From: Thermoplasma sp. Kam2015
Lineage (GTDB): Archaea > Thermoplasmatota > Thermoplasmata > Thermoplasmatales > Thermoplasmataceae
Length of the DNA: 64,000 nucleotides
Direction: 5' to 3'
NCBI RefSeq assembly: GCF_003205235.1
Contig: NZ_QJSM01000020.1
Coordinates: 62,001 to 126,000, forward strand
Part shown: positions 18,779 to 28,700 of the stretch, one piece after another
Numbering within the stretch: the first letter of the stretch is position 1
How the letters are laid out: the number at the start of each line of letters is the position of its first letter
The notes under the pieces: generated by a model
Seen by the model: the letters and a program-made list of their open reading frames with translations, nothing else
Databases searched by the model: none
What the model was told of the DNA's origin: nothing
Translations under genes and position numbers: made by a program

Positions 18779-21700
18779 TTATCTGCGCCTCCTGTAGAAT
18801 ATCGCAGCGACCGCAGCCACTACGACCACTATGGCAAGGATTCCCGCTATGAGATAGATATCGAGGTAGCTGATCTTCGGAAGCTTCGTCGTTATAGGCG
18901 TCGGTGTGGGTGAAGGCGGAGGAGTGCTTACGGTCGACGGGACATAGACCCATCTCAGCTGCGGATCTCCGTTGACGCCGTATACGACAAGATAGACGCT
19001 GTAATTCGAGTTTATCACAATGCTGAAATTCTTATACTGCGTGCCGTTGATGTAGACCTTACTGTTGAGAATGTCGGATATGGTTGCATTCTTCAGATAC
19101 TGGAGCGGTACCTGGATCACTATGCTTCCGCTGGTTGCGGTGTAGTTAAGTACTATGGAATCGTTCACATTCTTCGGTGTGGTCACGGTGGCATTGTAAC
19201 CGTAGGCGTCGATCCCGGAATTCGCGGCTGTGGATGTCGGTGCGGGCTCCTTGGCCAGCTTAAGCGATACATTTGTTTCGGTGCTGGATACATTGATCGT
19301 TATGGAAAGCGGATAATAGCCGTTTTCATATGCAGATACTGTGTATGTGCCGTATGGAACGGTGGCCGAGAAATATCCGGTGAGGTTGAGCGCTGCAACG
19401 GTTCCATTGATCAATACCGATGGACTGTCGGAGGCGTTGAACGGCATCATATTTCCGTTTATCATACCATATCTGGATATCTTCTGAAGAGCCAGGTTCA
19501 CCGTCGTCGTCTTACCCTGCGATATGTTTACCTCAATGAGCGCGGTGCTGTATCCTGGAGCAAATGCACTTATATAATAAAATCCCGGGGTCAGGGACTG
19601 GTTGAAGTAGCCATTTGAAACAGGTATCGATACGCCGTCTGCAGATATGTGGGCGTAGGAAGGGTCGATGAAGCCCTGAAGGTATCCGTATGACGATATT
19701 GGCTTCATGTATACGGTGACGTGGTTCGTTGTCATGGGAGCGACGTATACGAAGTTGGAGTATGGATAATACCCGTCCTTGCTGACGTTTATGTAGTAGA
19801 AGCCTGGAGTGACCGTTTCTGTGGCATTTCCGTTTATCAGTATTATGGGCTGTCCGTTCAGAGTTGCGGTCGAGTTTGTATATTCATCGGTTATTATCAA
19901 CGTCCCAACGTCGTTCGTGCGATTTGTCAATACCGATATGGTTCCATATATGAGGTTGGATACGTATATGAGACCGTTCTGAGATACGGCTGTCGATACG
20001 GGCCCTTCACCTACTGTGACGTTTCCGATAAGTTCCATGCTGGATGCATTGATGAATGAGACCTGCCCTGAGACGTATGTATGGCCGCTGGCATTCGACG
20101 CAGTGGCGAAATCATCGGTGATTATCATATCCATCGACTGCACGTAGTATGCAGACGTGATTATCCTGAATATTGAATTTGTCGCATTGAAGATCGGATA
20201 GAAACCTGTGAAAACAGTATTGTTAAAGACTGCGAAGCCCTCGTACGTCGGTATTATTATGAAATCATGTATCGGATCATATGTTATCGTGATCGGGACC
20301 TGTGCGATGTACCAGTCGGGAGAAATGTTCGAAGGATAGGTGACGTTTCTTACGACGGTGGTTCCGGATATCTCGGAGAAGGCACGGGTACCTGGGCTTA
20401 TGCTAGTGTAGTATGCCACGTAGACCATACCGTTCGTGGTATTATAAGTTAATCCTCCAGCAACTCCAACACCGTTTGAGGAGAGCCCCAGCTGTATGAA
20501 TGATCTCGTATCGCTCGTCATGTTGATGTATTCAAGCTCATCGTACACCCCATTGATCTGGGAAATGAGGGCCAGCGATATGTAGATGGAATTGTCCACC
20601 GGATCGTACAGAGCAGACGTGGCCATTGCTGGGAACCTGAATTCGGACTGGAGAACACCGGATTCGTTTACGACGCTGATACCTGCCCTTGGCAGCATCT
20701 GGAACGTCCCGTCTAATATAGACGTTCCATCTATTTCGATGACGGAATCGGTGTAGATATCGACCGCATACACGTATCCATTGTGCGAATCGTACACCAG
20801 AGATGTGGGCAAGCCATGGGTATCTATTGATCCCACGAATCTTTCATTGGTGGAATTGTAGACAAGTATGAGGCCTTCAAGTGGATCGGATACGTAGAGA
20901 TATCCGTTCATGCCATCGATGACGCTGGAGAACGGAGTGCTTGTAAAATGATCGGAATATATACCGAACGATGATGTTATACCTGTCACCGTTCCCCTCA
21001 ATGAATCTGTCAGAAATGCGGTGCCGTTCATTGGATCGAATGCCATGAAGAGGGGCAGTATACTGAATTCATGGCTGAAAACTATGCTTGACGTTGATGG
21101 ATCTATGACCTTAAGATCGCCTCCGAAGATCTCGGCAAGAGTTGCATTGTATGAGAATGTTTTATTGTGAATTACGTCGTATATCGAATTGAATATGTCA
21201 TGCATCAGGCTCGTGTTGAAATCGGATACTGCATAGTCGTATCCATTGTAACTGTTCATATAATTGTATAGAGTTCCATACCCGATAGACACATTTTTGA
21301 TGCTTGAGCCGATTATTGTGAGATTCTGGCTAAGAGGGCCTGTCACGAAGATCTGATTATCATAATATGAGACAGAGTCAGCGAATCCTCCGATGGTGTA
21401 GTTCGTTATGAGTTCGAAGTTCCTTGCGTTGAAGACCTGCACAACGCCGACGTCCTTGGTCAGATTCGTTTTACTTACATTGTTGAAGCCTGCTGGCTGT
21501 GCTGCGTATAGGTAGTCATTGTATGGATCATAGGCCATGGATAGTACGCCTGCCGTTGTGGTTCTTGATACGTATGATACAGCCTGAGTTCCAACTATGG
21601 ATGCTATACCGCCGTCCATGGAGACATAGACTGTACCGTTCATGGTGTTGTACGTAAGGGACAGTGGCAGTCCATCACTGCTGTTAAGCGGTATATTGGA

Positions 21701-22321
21701 GATAACTTTGGATAGGCCTGGGTTTACAACACTTATCGAATCATTTGAGGAACTTGAAACGTATAGATATCCATTAACCGAATCATACAGTACCCACGTT
21801 GGAGAGGAGATCTCCAGATGTATGGTGGACACTATGGTATCGTGCGTGGCATTGACCACGATCAATGTACCATTCAGATCGCTCTGAACGCTCCTACTAC
21901 TGACAGATCCCTGCTCCATTGCAGCCACATAGATGTTGCCGTTCGATCCATCATAAGCGGCGCCTGTTATTCCGAAGAAATTCGTTCCAATGTTATTTCC
22001 GCTGTAGATATTATTGTTCAGCGTGTTTATGGTGTTCACAAGCAGTGGCGCATTTCCATCACCGGAAGACGATACATACGGACTGTTTGCCATATATGCA
22101 GAATTTATTATGGATTTAATGAGCGAGGATCTGTAAACAGGACTGATTAGGCTGTAAAGGCTTCTATACCTGTTATTATGAACACTCGATTGATATGCAC
22201 CGGCTATATCATATTTCGTATTTTTCGAATGGCCGGTATAGGTAAGGCCAACTCCAGCCAGTGAAAACGTCAGCAGAGTCATTGCCACTATAAGCAGAAC
22301 AGAAAACTTTTTAACGTTCAT
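18779..22321 (-). CDS. Giant surface protein: YVTN beta-propeller, PEGA repeats, C-terminal anchor
   Basis: A 1180-residue secreted protein. Residues 1-27 form a signal/anchor (VLLIVAMTLLTFSLAGVGLT). Residues about 90-820 hold repeats of the YVTN kind, for example YDSVNGYLYVSSSSNDSIS and YDSHNGYVYAVDIYTDSVIE, predicting one or two beta-propellers. Residues about 825-1060 hold three PEGA/carboxypeptidase-regulatory-like repeats sharing TPGFYYI and dGYYP-type strings. A PPPSPTPTP linker leads to a last helix (YLDIYLIAGILAIVVVV) and RRRR anchor. Dozens of N-x-S/T sequons suggest heavy glycosylation. Thermoplasmas lack a wall, so such proteins face the acid medium. A TATA box lies 24 bases before the start, making this the first gene of the ABC operon. 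Confidence 0.85.
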   Translation of the reverse strand: MNVKKFSVLLIVAMTLLTFSLAGVGLTYTGHSKNTKYDIAGAYQSSVHNNRYRSLYSLISPVYRSSLIKSIINSAYMANSPYVSSSGDGNAPLLVNTINTLNNNIYSGNNIGTNFFGITGAAYDGSNGNIYVAAMEQGSVSSRSVQSDLNGTLIVVNATHDTIVSTIHLEISSPTWVLYDSVNGYLYVSSSSNDSISVVNPGLSKVISNIPLNSSDGLPLSLTYNTMNGTVYVSMDGGIASIVGTQAVSYVSRTTTAGVLSMAYDPYNDYLYAAQPAGFNNVSKTNLTKDVGVVQVFNARNFELITNYTIGGFADSVSYYDNQIFVTGPLSQNLTIIGSSIKNVSIGYGTLYNYMNSYNGYDYAVSDFNTSLMHDIFNSIYDVIHNKTFSYNATLAEIFGGDLKVIDPSTSSIVFSHEFSILPLFMAFDPMNGTAFLTDSLRGTVTGITSSFGIYSDHFTSTPFSSVIDGMNGYLYVSDPLEGLILVYNSTNERFVGSIDTHGLPTSLVYDSHNGYVYAVDIYTDSVIEIDGTSILDGTFQMLPRAGISVVNESGVLQSEFRFPAMATSALYDPVDNSIYISLALISQINGVYDELEYINMTSDTRSFIQLGLSSNGVGVAGGLTYNTTNGMVYVAYYTSISPGTRAFSEISGTTVVRNVTYPSNISPDWYIAQVPITITYDPIHDFIIIPTYEGFAVFNNTVFTGFYPIFNATNSIFRIITSAYYVQSMDMIITDDFATASNASGHTYVSGQVSFINASSMELIGNVTVGEGPVSTAVSQNGLIYVSNLIYGTISVLTNRTNDVGTLIITDEYTNSTATLNGQPIILINGNATETVTPGFYYINVSKDGYYPYSNFVYVAPMTTNHVTVYMKPISSYGYLQGFIDPSYAHISADGVSIPVSNGYFNQSLTPGFYYISAFAPGYSTALIEVNISQGKTTTVNLALQKISRYGMINGNMMPFNASDSPSVLINGTVAALNLTGYFSATVPYGTYTVSAYENGYYPLSITINVSSTETNVSLKLAKEPAPTSTAANSGIDAYGYNATVTTPKNVNDSIVLNYTATSGSIVIQVPLQYLKNATISDILNSKVYINGTQYKNFSIVINSNYSVYLVVYGVNGDPQLRWVYVPSTVSTPPPSPTPTPITTKLPKISYLDIYLIAGILAIVVVVAAVAAIFYRRRR

Positions 22322-22340
22322 ATTGAGCGTACAGGCTTGC

Positions 22341-22350
22341 TTTATATATT
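22341..22350 (-). promoter_or_regulatory. TATA box of the surface-protein/ABC operon
   Basis: On the minus strand AATATATAAA lies about 24 bases before the ATG at 22321, one of the best TATA matches in the window; it probably drives all four genes. Confidence 0.65.
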
Positions 22351-22486
22351 GGTTGTTTAGTATGACAGATTACATAATCTTGAAATATTAAAATATAAAA
22401 ATTTTAAATTAATGATAGAAAAAAGGGTACGGTATTATGGTTACTGTTCATCAATCAATATCTATATCACATCCGTTCAATGTCTT

Positions 22487-22654
22487 TCACCTTATAACTC
22501 TGAGATAAATCTTGTCGTCCTTCTGATAATATCCTATGATATCGCCTTCCTTGACGTCAAGAATTTCTGCGATCCTCCTCGTTATGGATACTCTCAACGT
22601 ACTGTTGGTCATGGTAGCTTTTGATACATCTATGAGTCTTCCCTCAGCGGCCAT
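22487..22654 (-). CDS. AbrB/SpoVT-type small DNA-binding protein
   Basis: A 55-residue protein read directly from the minus strand, ATG at 22654 and TGA at 22487. The sequence has the swapped-hairpin AbrB pattern: TLRVSITRRIAEILDVKEGD followed by IIGYYQKDDKIYLRVI. The first ten residues form an extra N-terminal strand. Such proteins act as dimers, as chromatin-like regulators or antitoxins; no toxin gene adjoins it. It sits exactly at the border between the metabolic block and the AT-rich polysaccharide island. Confidence 0.8.
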   Translation of the reverse strand: MAAEGRLIDVSKATMTNSTLRVSITRRIAEILDVKEGDIIGYYQKDDKIYLRVIR

Positions 22655-23076
22655 TGACCGAGATTTGTAAAATGTATTAAAACATTATTATAATATACTA
22701 TATTACCAATTTAAAAGTCTTGCAAAAATTATAATAAATGCAATAATTGAAATATGGATAAATTTTATTGCACATTGAGTTTTTAATCCAGAGGCGCGGT
22801 GTAAAGCTATCTGTAAATTTATCCCTTGATTTTCTATACGTATCCTTCTATTCATTCTGAATATGATCTCTATGCTAAAAGGATCATATTTATTAAATGC
22901 GATGTTGGAAAAAGATCAGAATTTTTAATATAGAACCGAGCATGATGATATTTTGTCAATTCAATACAGGGTTCTCATATTATATCGAATAAAGATGTGG
23001 ATAATATAAAAATATTCAGTAGATACGATATATTGTAATGCAGATTTCAATCCAGCATATATATTCATATGAAATG
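22655..23076. other. AT-rich spacer at the island boundary, with inverted repeat
   Basis: About 420 bp without a credible gene. It holds the promoter of the AbrB gene and one perfect 9-bp inverted repeat (AATATGATC / GATCATATT, 22860-22890) around a 13-base loop, which may be an operator or a terminator hairpin. Confidence 0.4.
22860..22890. repeat. Perfect 9-bp inverted repeat
   Basis: AATATGATC at 22860-22868 and GATCATATT at 22882-22890 flank TCTATGCTAAAAG. The symmetry would suit a dimeric regulator or an RNA hairpin; no function is shown. Confidence 0.5.
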
Positions 23077-23862
23077 TTATTTCCGAACATCATTCTTAGA
23101 GTCAGATCTAATGAATTCTATTACCTTTTTGATCCCTGCATCAAGTGGCGTTGGATCCTTAACGACTGTGTTCAATGCAATAAGCTTTTCAGCCTCTGGC
23201 AATATGTAATTCTCATGCCTAACCTTTAAGCGTTTTCCGGTAATATGCTCTATAAGAGAGATAAGATCATTTACGGATGTCCCCTTCCCAGAACCTACTT
23301 CATATTCTCCCCTTCTATATTTTTCATTTAGAAGTCTCTCTATGGTTCTGGGGACATCTCCAACGTAGAGAAAATCTCTTATATGACTACCATCTCCGTA
23401 TACCACAGCTTCTTCATCAAATAGAGCAGCTTTTGTGAATAGATAAACTGCTCCCTTTCTAGACCCATCCCCATAAATGTTGAAGAACCTTAGGATATAG
23501 TATTGAAGACCGTAAAGTTTGCCATAAAGTTTTATCCATTCCTCGGCTTGTTTCTTTGACAATGAATATGGATTGGTTGGTTCTGCGGTCGAACCAGAGC
23601 TCGGAAATATGAAGATGCTATCATCTTTCCTTGCTATCTCCAAGAATTTAAGAACCAATGCAAGATCGTCCTGAAAATAATCATACGGCATCTCTATGGA
23701 TTTTCTGATTAGTCCTCTCGCGGCCATATGCACTATTACATCAAATTTCGCATCTAGGAAAGAATCGCCTATGTCATATCCATATACCTCATATTTGTTA
23801 CTGAATTCACTATAGATATGAGAGCCGATAAATCCTTTGTGACCAGTTACGAGAAACCTCAT
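23077..23862 (-). CDS. NAD-dependent nucleotide-sugar epimerase/dehydratase
   Basis: A 261-residue extended SDR. The cofactor loop is VTGHKGFIGSHIY, the catalytic Ser lies in FPSSGSTAEP and the Tyr/Lys pair in YSLSKKQAEEW; a later RDFLYVGDV matches the sugar-binding part of UDP-glucose 4-epimerase-like enzymes. Internal ATG at 23862 is preferred because it directly precedes the Rossmann fold and a TTATTATAG box lies about 24 bases before it; the longer frame to 23925 adds unrelated residues. It supplies a modified nucleotide sugar for the island. At 261 residues it is short for the family (about 310). Confidence 0.8.
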   Translation of the reverse strand: MRFLVTGHKGFIGSHIYSEFSNKYEVYGYDIGDSFLDAKFDVIVHMAARGLIRKSIEMPYDYFQDDLALVLKFLEIARKDDSIFIFPSSGSTAEPTNPYSLSKKQAEEWIKLYGKLYGLQYYILRFFNIYGDGSRKGAVYLFTKAALFDEEAVVYGDGSHIRDFLYVGDVPRTIERLLNEKYRRGEYEVGSGKGTSVNDLISLIEHITGKRLKVRHENYILPEAEKLIALNTVVKDPTPLDAGIKKVIEFIRSDSKNDVRK

Positions 23863-23893
23863 ATAGGTATATAATTTCCTATAATAAACGTCT

Positions 23894-24880
23894 TTACATA
23901 ATTTGTCCTGTCTCATAATATCCAAGCATACGGTTATAATGTATATAATGGGCTGTTGAAGGCATAAAAAACTTGAAAATAAGAAAGATCAGCCATATCG
24001 TATCTGATAATATTCCATATCGAACCCATAAACGGAGAAACGCGAATATAATCCTTACCGGAAAATTTCTCTCTTTTGTCATGAATAAAAATATTATATA
24101 TTCATGCAGAAAGATATAATATATTAAGTCCTTGATGTCAGAATCTTTGCAATAATATAGAAGAGATTTTAAGGAGTCAGAACTTGATCTAAAAAATCTT
24201 GCTTTAGTATTAAAATATGCAGGCATATCATCCTTTATGGTTGTCAAGCTTGGATGCAGCCTATATAGTGTAAGCTTATCAGAATCGCAAAGTATGCGAT
24301 ATCCCTTAGCCAAAGCATAATAAAATGTAATCTTATCAAAACTCGCATGCATCGTTTCATATAGAGGTTTCAATTCTAGAGCTAATTTCCTTGACATTGA
24401 AAAACAGCTCATATACCATTCGGCCCTTGCCTCTCGTATTTTCCTTATCATGTTTTTGAAATTTGACATATATATAATGTATGAATAATGGCTCGTAGAA
24501 TCGCCTCTAAGACGGGATCCATTTTCCTTAATGAAATTGATATCATTATGATACAACTCTATTCCGTTGGATAATCTACTGTATATTGTCTGAAGCTTAT
24601 TGCTTTCGAACAGATCGTCATCATCAAGAAAACTTATAATTTCACCATTAGCTTCATCTATACCACGTGCCATCTTCTGACCAAGGGTCTTGCCATTATA
24701 TAATATATTTTTTATATTCCGCTTGCTGCAGAAAATATCAATATCCCTATCAACAAAATTCTTGACCAGTATGATTTCATAGCTCTCACGATCAAAGCTT
24801 TGAGCAAGAACACTTTCTATAGCGGATTTAACATAAGTTCGTCTATCATGAGCAGAGATGATAACGGATATCTTTATCAT
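23894..24880 (-). CDS. Family 2 (GT-A) glycosyltransferase
   Basis: About 328 residues from ATG at 24880 (an ATG at 24940 would add 20). The start KISVIISAHDRRTYVKSAIE is the canonical GT2 N-terminus, and the DXD-like metal motif is FLDDDDLFE, preceded by GEI as usual. The C-terminal third has hydrophobic stretches (FLHEYIIFLFMTKERNF and a pair near 295-320), suggesting membrane association. It transfers a sugar from a nucleotide-sugar donor to a growing glycan. It lies directly upstream of the epimerase on the same strand. Confidence 0.82.
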   Translation of the reverse strand: MIKISVIISAHDRRTYVKSAIESVLAQSFDRESYEIILVKNFVDRDIDIFCSKRNIKNILYNGKTLGQKMARGIDEANGEIISFLDDDDLFESNKLQTIYSRLSNGIELYHNDINFIKENGSRLRGDSTSHYSYIIYMSNFKNMIRKIREARAEWYMSCFSMSRKLALELKPLYETMHASFDKITFYYALAKGYRILCDSDKLTLYRLHPSLTTIKDDMPAYFNTKARFFRSSSDSLKSLLYYCKDSDIKDLIYYIFLHEYIIFLFMTKERNFPVRIIFAFLRLWVRYGILSDTIWLIFLIFKFFMPSTAHYIHYNRMLGYYETGQIM

Positions 24881-25041
24881 TGAACTATCGATTCTATAAT
24901 ACCGTTGCTCAATGAAAATGTTTTCTCTTGATTTACTCATTAGTTTCAAATAGAAGATAACTAACGATTTGAGTCTTTACTCTTTGAAATTCATATCATC
25001 TGTATTGCATAGATTTAAGAATTATTTTAATATAAGTTTTT

Positions 25042-26112
25042 GTGAAAGCTATCGTTTTGGACGACTTCTGGGTTAAAAGTGGTACTCAGGTATTGGCATC
25101 GGATGTTATCAAGGTTCTGAACGATATTGGCTATACCGTAGATGTTCTTACCAGCAAGAGTTCCAAATTTATACCAGAAGGAGTGCATAATGTGTTTTAT
25201 ATTGATTATCCAAAAAAAAGCCTGACGAATAGAATAAATATTCTTTATAACATGCTAAACCTTAAAAAACAATTGCTAAAGTTTGATTTCAATTCTTATG
25301 ATATAACATTTAACAACAGACCGAATATTTATTTGATGAACGCATCTTTCAATTATTTGCATGGTCCGGTCTTTTTTGAAAGTTTTCTCGATCAGAATGG
25401 TAATGTAAAAAACATTTTCTTATACGAAATCATCAAGACTCTTGGTCTATATAAGATATATAATACGGCAATATTCCTTACTCATGGCGAATACTCTGCT
25501 AGATACTCAGCGAAAGGGTTCGATAAGTTAAATATAAAGCCCAACAAGATAATTCCCATCAATATCCCTGTTAATTATCCTTGGATAGAAGAAATACCAG
25601 AGAAGGAAGAATATATGCTTACGTTTGGTAGAATAACCCCAGATAAGATGATAGATCGTGGTATTAGAATAGCTGAACTATCCAGAATTCCATATAAAGT
25701 TGCTGGTTTCGTGCCAGATAGATGGAGAAGCTACTTTGAAGATCTAAGATCAAGAGCACCTAGCAACGTCGAATTTATAGAATCACCCTCTGAAGACGAA
25801 AAAATAGAGCTGTTTAAGAGAGCCCAAATATATCTTCATACAAAGGACAATGAACATTACGGCGTGACAACGGCAGAAGCAATATGGTTCGGGTGTATTC
25901 CAATAACGCCTAAAAACGGCGGGTCATGGGAAGATATTCTTGAATATGGCAGATACGGCCTAGGTTATAAAAGTGTGGATGAAGCCATTAAGATGATAGA
26001 AGTGGCGAAGAGGATGGATGATCAAAGAAGAAGTGAGATATTTGAATCCAGAGAGCGTTTTAAATTCGAACATTTCGAGGAACGAATATCGAAATTGATA
26101 GATGAAATATAG
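25042..26112 (+). CDS. Family 4 (GT-B) glycosyltransferase
   Basis: A 356-residue GT-B protein starting with GTG at 25042. The C-terminal half carries the GT4 donor-site pattern: LTFGRITPDKMIDRGI, then HTKDNEHYGVTTAEAIWFG, where the E-x7-E motif is seen. It is a clear paralogue of the gene at 42852-43925: both start with a single hydrophobic strand, a GGG/SGTQVL-type loop, and share TFNNxPNxxLxNA. Likely a retaining enzyme acting on lipid-linked glycan in the cytosol. Confidence 0.85.
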   Translation: MKAIVLDDFWVKSGTQVLASDVIKVLNDIGYTVDVLTSKSSKFIPEGVHNVFYIDYPKKSLTNRINILYNMLNLKKQLLKFDFNSYDITFNNRPNIYLMNASFNYLHGPVFFESFLDQNGNVKNIFLYEIIKTLGLYKIYNTAIFLTHGEYSARYSAKGFDKLNIKPNKIIPINIPVNYPWIEEIPEKEEYMLTFGRITPDKMIDRGIRIAELSRIPYKVAGFVPDRWRSYFEDLRSRAPSNVEFIESPSEDEKIELFKRAQIYLHTKDNEHYGVTTAEAIWFGCIPITPKNGGSWEDILEYGRYGLGYKSVDEAIKMIEVAKRMDDQRRSEIFESRERFKFEHFEERISKLIDEI

Positions 26113-26150
26113 ATGATATGAATTAATAAATTGGTGATTGCTCTCTTTAT

Positions 26151-27143
26151 CTAATTTTTAATTTTAGAATAATAACTGTCCATCCTCGCCTTAAAAGAGG
26201 AAAAACTGAAATAATCAACATATGGTCTAGACTTTTGAAGGTAATCATCCCGATACTTAACTGCATGCCTTACAGATTCAAGTATAGATGCCTTATCTAT
26301 TTCAGTGAAAAACGCGTATTTACCGAATAGTTCCTTGAATACCGGTAGCTTTGAAAGTACTATCGGCACACCTAGAGCCGTAGCCTGCATGGGCGGTATA
26401 CCAAATCCCTCATTGCTAGATACACGAATAAGGACATCGGATGCGCACATGATTTTATTCAAATCTTCTTCCGACAGTCTAACGAAGTTGATATCACCTG
26501 CATCATTCCCAATATGGACATGAATGAATTCTGAATTCTTCAAAGCTTCCGTAACTAGGTGATTATTTTTGAAGATCCCATCTCCTACGGTTAATGCTAT
26601 TTTTCTATCCCTTGGAAGCCCGTATTGGCGCTTTATATTTTCTATATCATCATATTTTTTCCAATTCTTTGAATTTCCATGATGAATTACCTGAATATTC
26701 TTCTCATCGAATCCGGCTTCGATCATAGATTTCATGGTCGTCTTAGAAATTGCTATTATGTTCTTGAATTTCTTGTATTTGTTTATCTTGAATTTCCTGA
26801 TTTTTCTCATATAGATGGGTTCATTCTTTGGATGATACAAATCATGTATCGTAACGATACCATCGGTCGATACTGGAACAATTGAGGTATCAAGATAATG
26901 ATAGAAGCTCCTGTTTAAATCGAAAAGATAAGATGGGAAAAGGCTATTTATCACATATCCATTTCCAACCATCCATTTTTTAGGTGTCATTTTTGTGCCA
27001 GGAAACGATCTATCTTTTTGATTCTTATCAAGTACAAGAGAAATAACATGATCCTCACCCACAATTTCAGTGATAATGCTGGCGTAGGTACCAATACCAG
27101 TATACGTATTTGATGTATTTATGCAAATTGGATATTTAGGCAT
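26151..27143 (-). CDS. Family 4 glycosyltransferase
   Basis: A 330-residue GT-B enzyme. Donor-site features are ALTVGDGIFKNNHLV, the central SDVLIRVSSNEGFGIPPMQA and GVPIVLSKLPVFKE, the usual order in GT4 mannosyl/glucosyl transferases. The N-terminal half has the GIGTYAS acceptor loop. A TATAAATTAA box lies about 25 bases before the ATG. It is convergent with the preceding GT4 gene and probably adds one residue to the surface glycan. Confidence 0.85.
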   Translation of the reverse strand: MPKYPICINTSNTYTGIGTYASIITEIVGEDHVISLVLDKNQKDRSFPGTKMTPKKWMVGNGYVINSLFPSYLFDLNRSFYHYLDTSIVPVSTDGIVTIHDLYHPKNEPIYMRKIRKFKINKYKKFKNIIAISKTTMKSMIEAGFDEKNIQVIHHGNSKNWKKYDDIENIKRQYGLPRDRKIALTVGDGIFKNNHLVTEALKNSEFIHVHIGNDAGDINFVRLSEEDLNKIMCASDVLIRVSSNEGFGIPPMQATALGVPIVLSKLPVFKELFGKYAFFTEIDKASILESVRHAVKYRDDYLQKSRPYVDYFSFSSFKARMDSYYSKIKN

Positions 27144-27374
27144 TGAAACTATATACAGCCAATTAATTTATACTTCACTATACTAAAAAAGATCTTTGTT
27201 ATGGGTCTATCGAAACTTTTTCATTCAATTCAAAATTTTTTAGGCTTAAAAAGTCCAAACACTGCGACTAAACATCACATCCCTTAAATTCAAGGCCGCG
27301 CATGCATCCTTAGAAAATGCGTAGATATCGCCTCTCTCTTATATAATGATAAATGAGAAAAGCGATTATTTCTG

Positions 27375-28313
27375 TTATTCGATATATTCCTCGATCTCTT
27401 TTTCCTTTTCCTCTATTATTTGTTCATAGCTTAATCCCTTATATTTATTAAGAAGTGTCGGTATGAGTCCATAATAAGATTCATCGTATTTCACCTTTCT
27501 GATACGCCATGGCTCGGATCTAATTTCTTTATGAGTTTTAATATAATCTTGGAAACTAATATCTTTTTTCTTTCTTTCGTTATACCAAGATATTCTTAGA
27601 TCTCTAAATTGATGCATAGTAATTGGTCTAATAACATTCAAGTGCAAGGCATAATATCCTTGCAAGAATATTTTTCTATAATAAAAGGGAATAACCGGTT
27701 CATCCCATTTTTTCCTTGGATCAAATTTAAAATGATCTGAATTAGAGATGATCCATGCCTCTCCGGCGTATTTGCATCTTTCAGGTTGAATTTCATCAAG
27801 TTGATATCCCATCGTCGCTAAGTGAAAATGAATAGCATAATAATATCTCGTAGTATCTAAGTTTCTCACATAATTTATAAGTTTTTCGAAAGAAAATTTG
27901 CCATTATCCATTGCTATATGATCACCGTCCCATATGAAGATCCATTTATAGGAACATTCTGATAGCCCAATCGCCCTCGCAGTTGGCAGATCAAGATCTC
28001 TAATAATGTGTTTATAATTTTTAATTTTTAGATCTGAAAGTAGCTCTATATTTCTTTTTAAATACGGTTGATCCGATGAATCCACTATGATCACCTCATC
28101 AGCATACCTAACAATTGATTTAAGCGATTCTGCAAGCCATATATCGTTCTTTGTAACGATTAGAAAAGATATACCTTCTGGAAATCTAACTGATGTGATA
28201 TAATTTTTCCTATGTAAACTTGAAGATATATATCGAATTAATTGGCCTGCATAATGTTCCATGGTTTTTTTGAAACAGAATTGATATTTAGGGGACATAT
28301 TTTTTGATTTCAT
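27375..28313 (-). CDS. Family 2-like glycosyltransferase
   Basis: A 312-residue protein. After about 50 poorly conserved residues comes a GT2 core: FLIVTKNDIWLAESLKSIVR, DEVIIVDSSDQPYLK, then ARAIGLSECSYKWIFIWDGDH, where the DGD is the DXD metal site. The C-terminal part (MHQFRDLRISWYNERKKKDI) is basic and may bind membrane lipid. A TATA-like ATAATATAGG lies upstream. No sugar specificity can be read. Confidence 0.78.
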   Translation of the reverse strand: MKSKNMSPKYQFCFKKTMEHYAGQLIRYISSSLHRKNYITSVRFPEGISFLIVTKNDIWLAESLKSIVRYADEVIIVDSSDQPYLKRNIELLSDLKIKNYKHIIRDLDLPTARAIGLSECSYKWIFIWDGDHIAMDNGKFSFEKLINYVRNLDTTRYYYAIHFHLATMGYQLDEIQPERCKYAGEAWIISNSDHFKFDPRKKWDEPVIPFYYRKIFLQGYYALHLNVIRPITMHQFRDLRISWYNERKKKDISFQDYIKTHKEIRSEPWRIRKVKYDESYYGLIPTLLNKYKGLSYEQIIEEKEKEIEEYIE

Positions 28314-28700
28314 ACCTATGCATAATACCTATATTATTGAATTTTTTCATAGTTATTTACATAGATTTAGGGATAAATAAGAGATATGGAGGATATGAAT
28401 ATCAATTGTTTCGGTAATGTAATATGAAGATTTTACTCGATAAGAAAACTTATAAATTATCTTTTTCAAATATTTTATGCATGCAAGAGTTAGATAAAGC
28501 AATCCATTAATGTAATGATCGGAAACATAGACAATCTTGTAGAGACAACTGGATCTGGCTTGCACCATGATATACCTTTACTGGTAAGATCATCTTATGA
28601 AAGATCCAGAGCTTCGTTATATATCAATTGCTGATCGTATAGGAAAAATTTCGAATTTAATGCAATCACTGTGGGAGAATGTCGAGTATACATATTATTT
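28314..28700. other. AT-rich spacer, no gene seen
   Basis: A 387-bp gap. It contains the promoter for the GT2 gene to its left and a 35-codon open frame (28597-28704, plus) with no recognisable family; I see no RNA gene or repeat. Confidence 0.4.

Noticed and set aside
19721-22150. Several plus-strand open frames of 60-112 codons
   Set aside because: They lie opposite the giant surface-protein gene and reflect its repeat-rich codon pattern.
22412-22624. A 70-codon plus-strand frame
   Set aside because: It is the shadow of the AbrB-type gene on the other strand, whose sequence is clearly that of a known fold.
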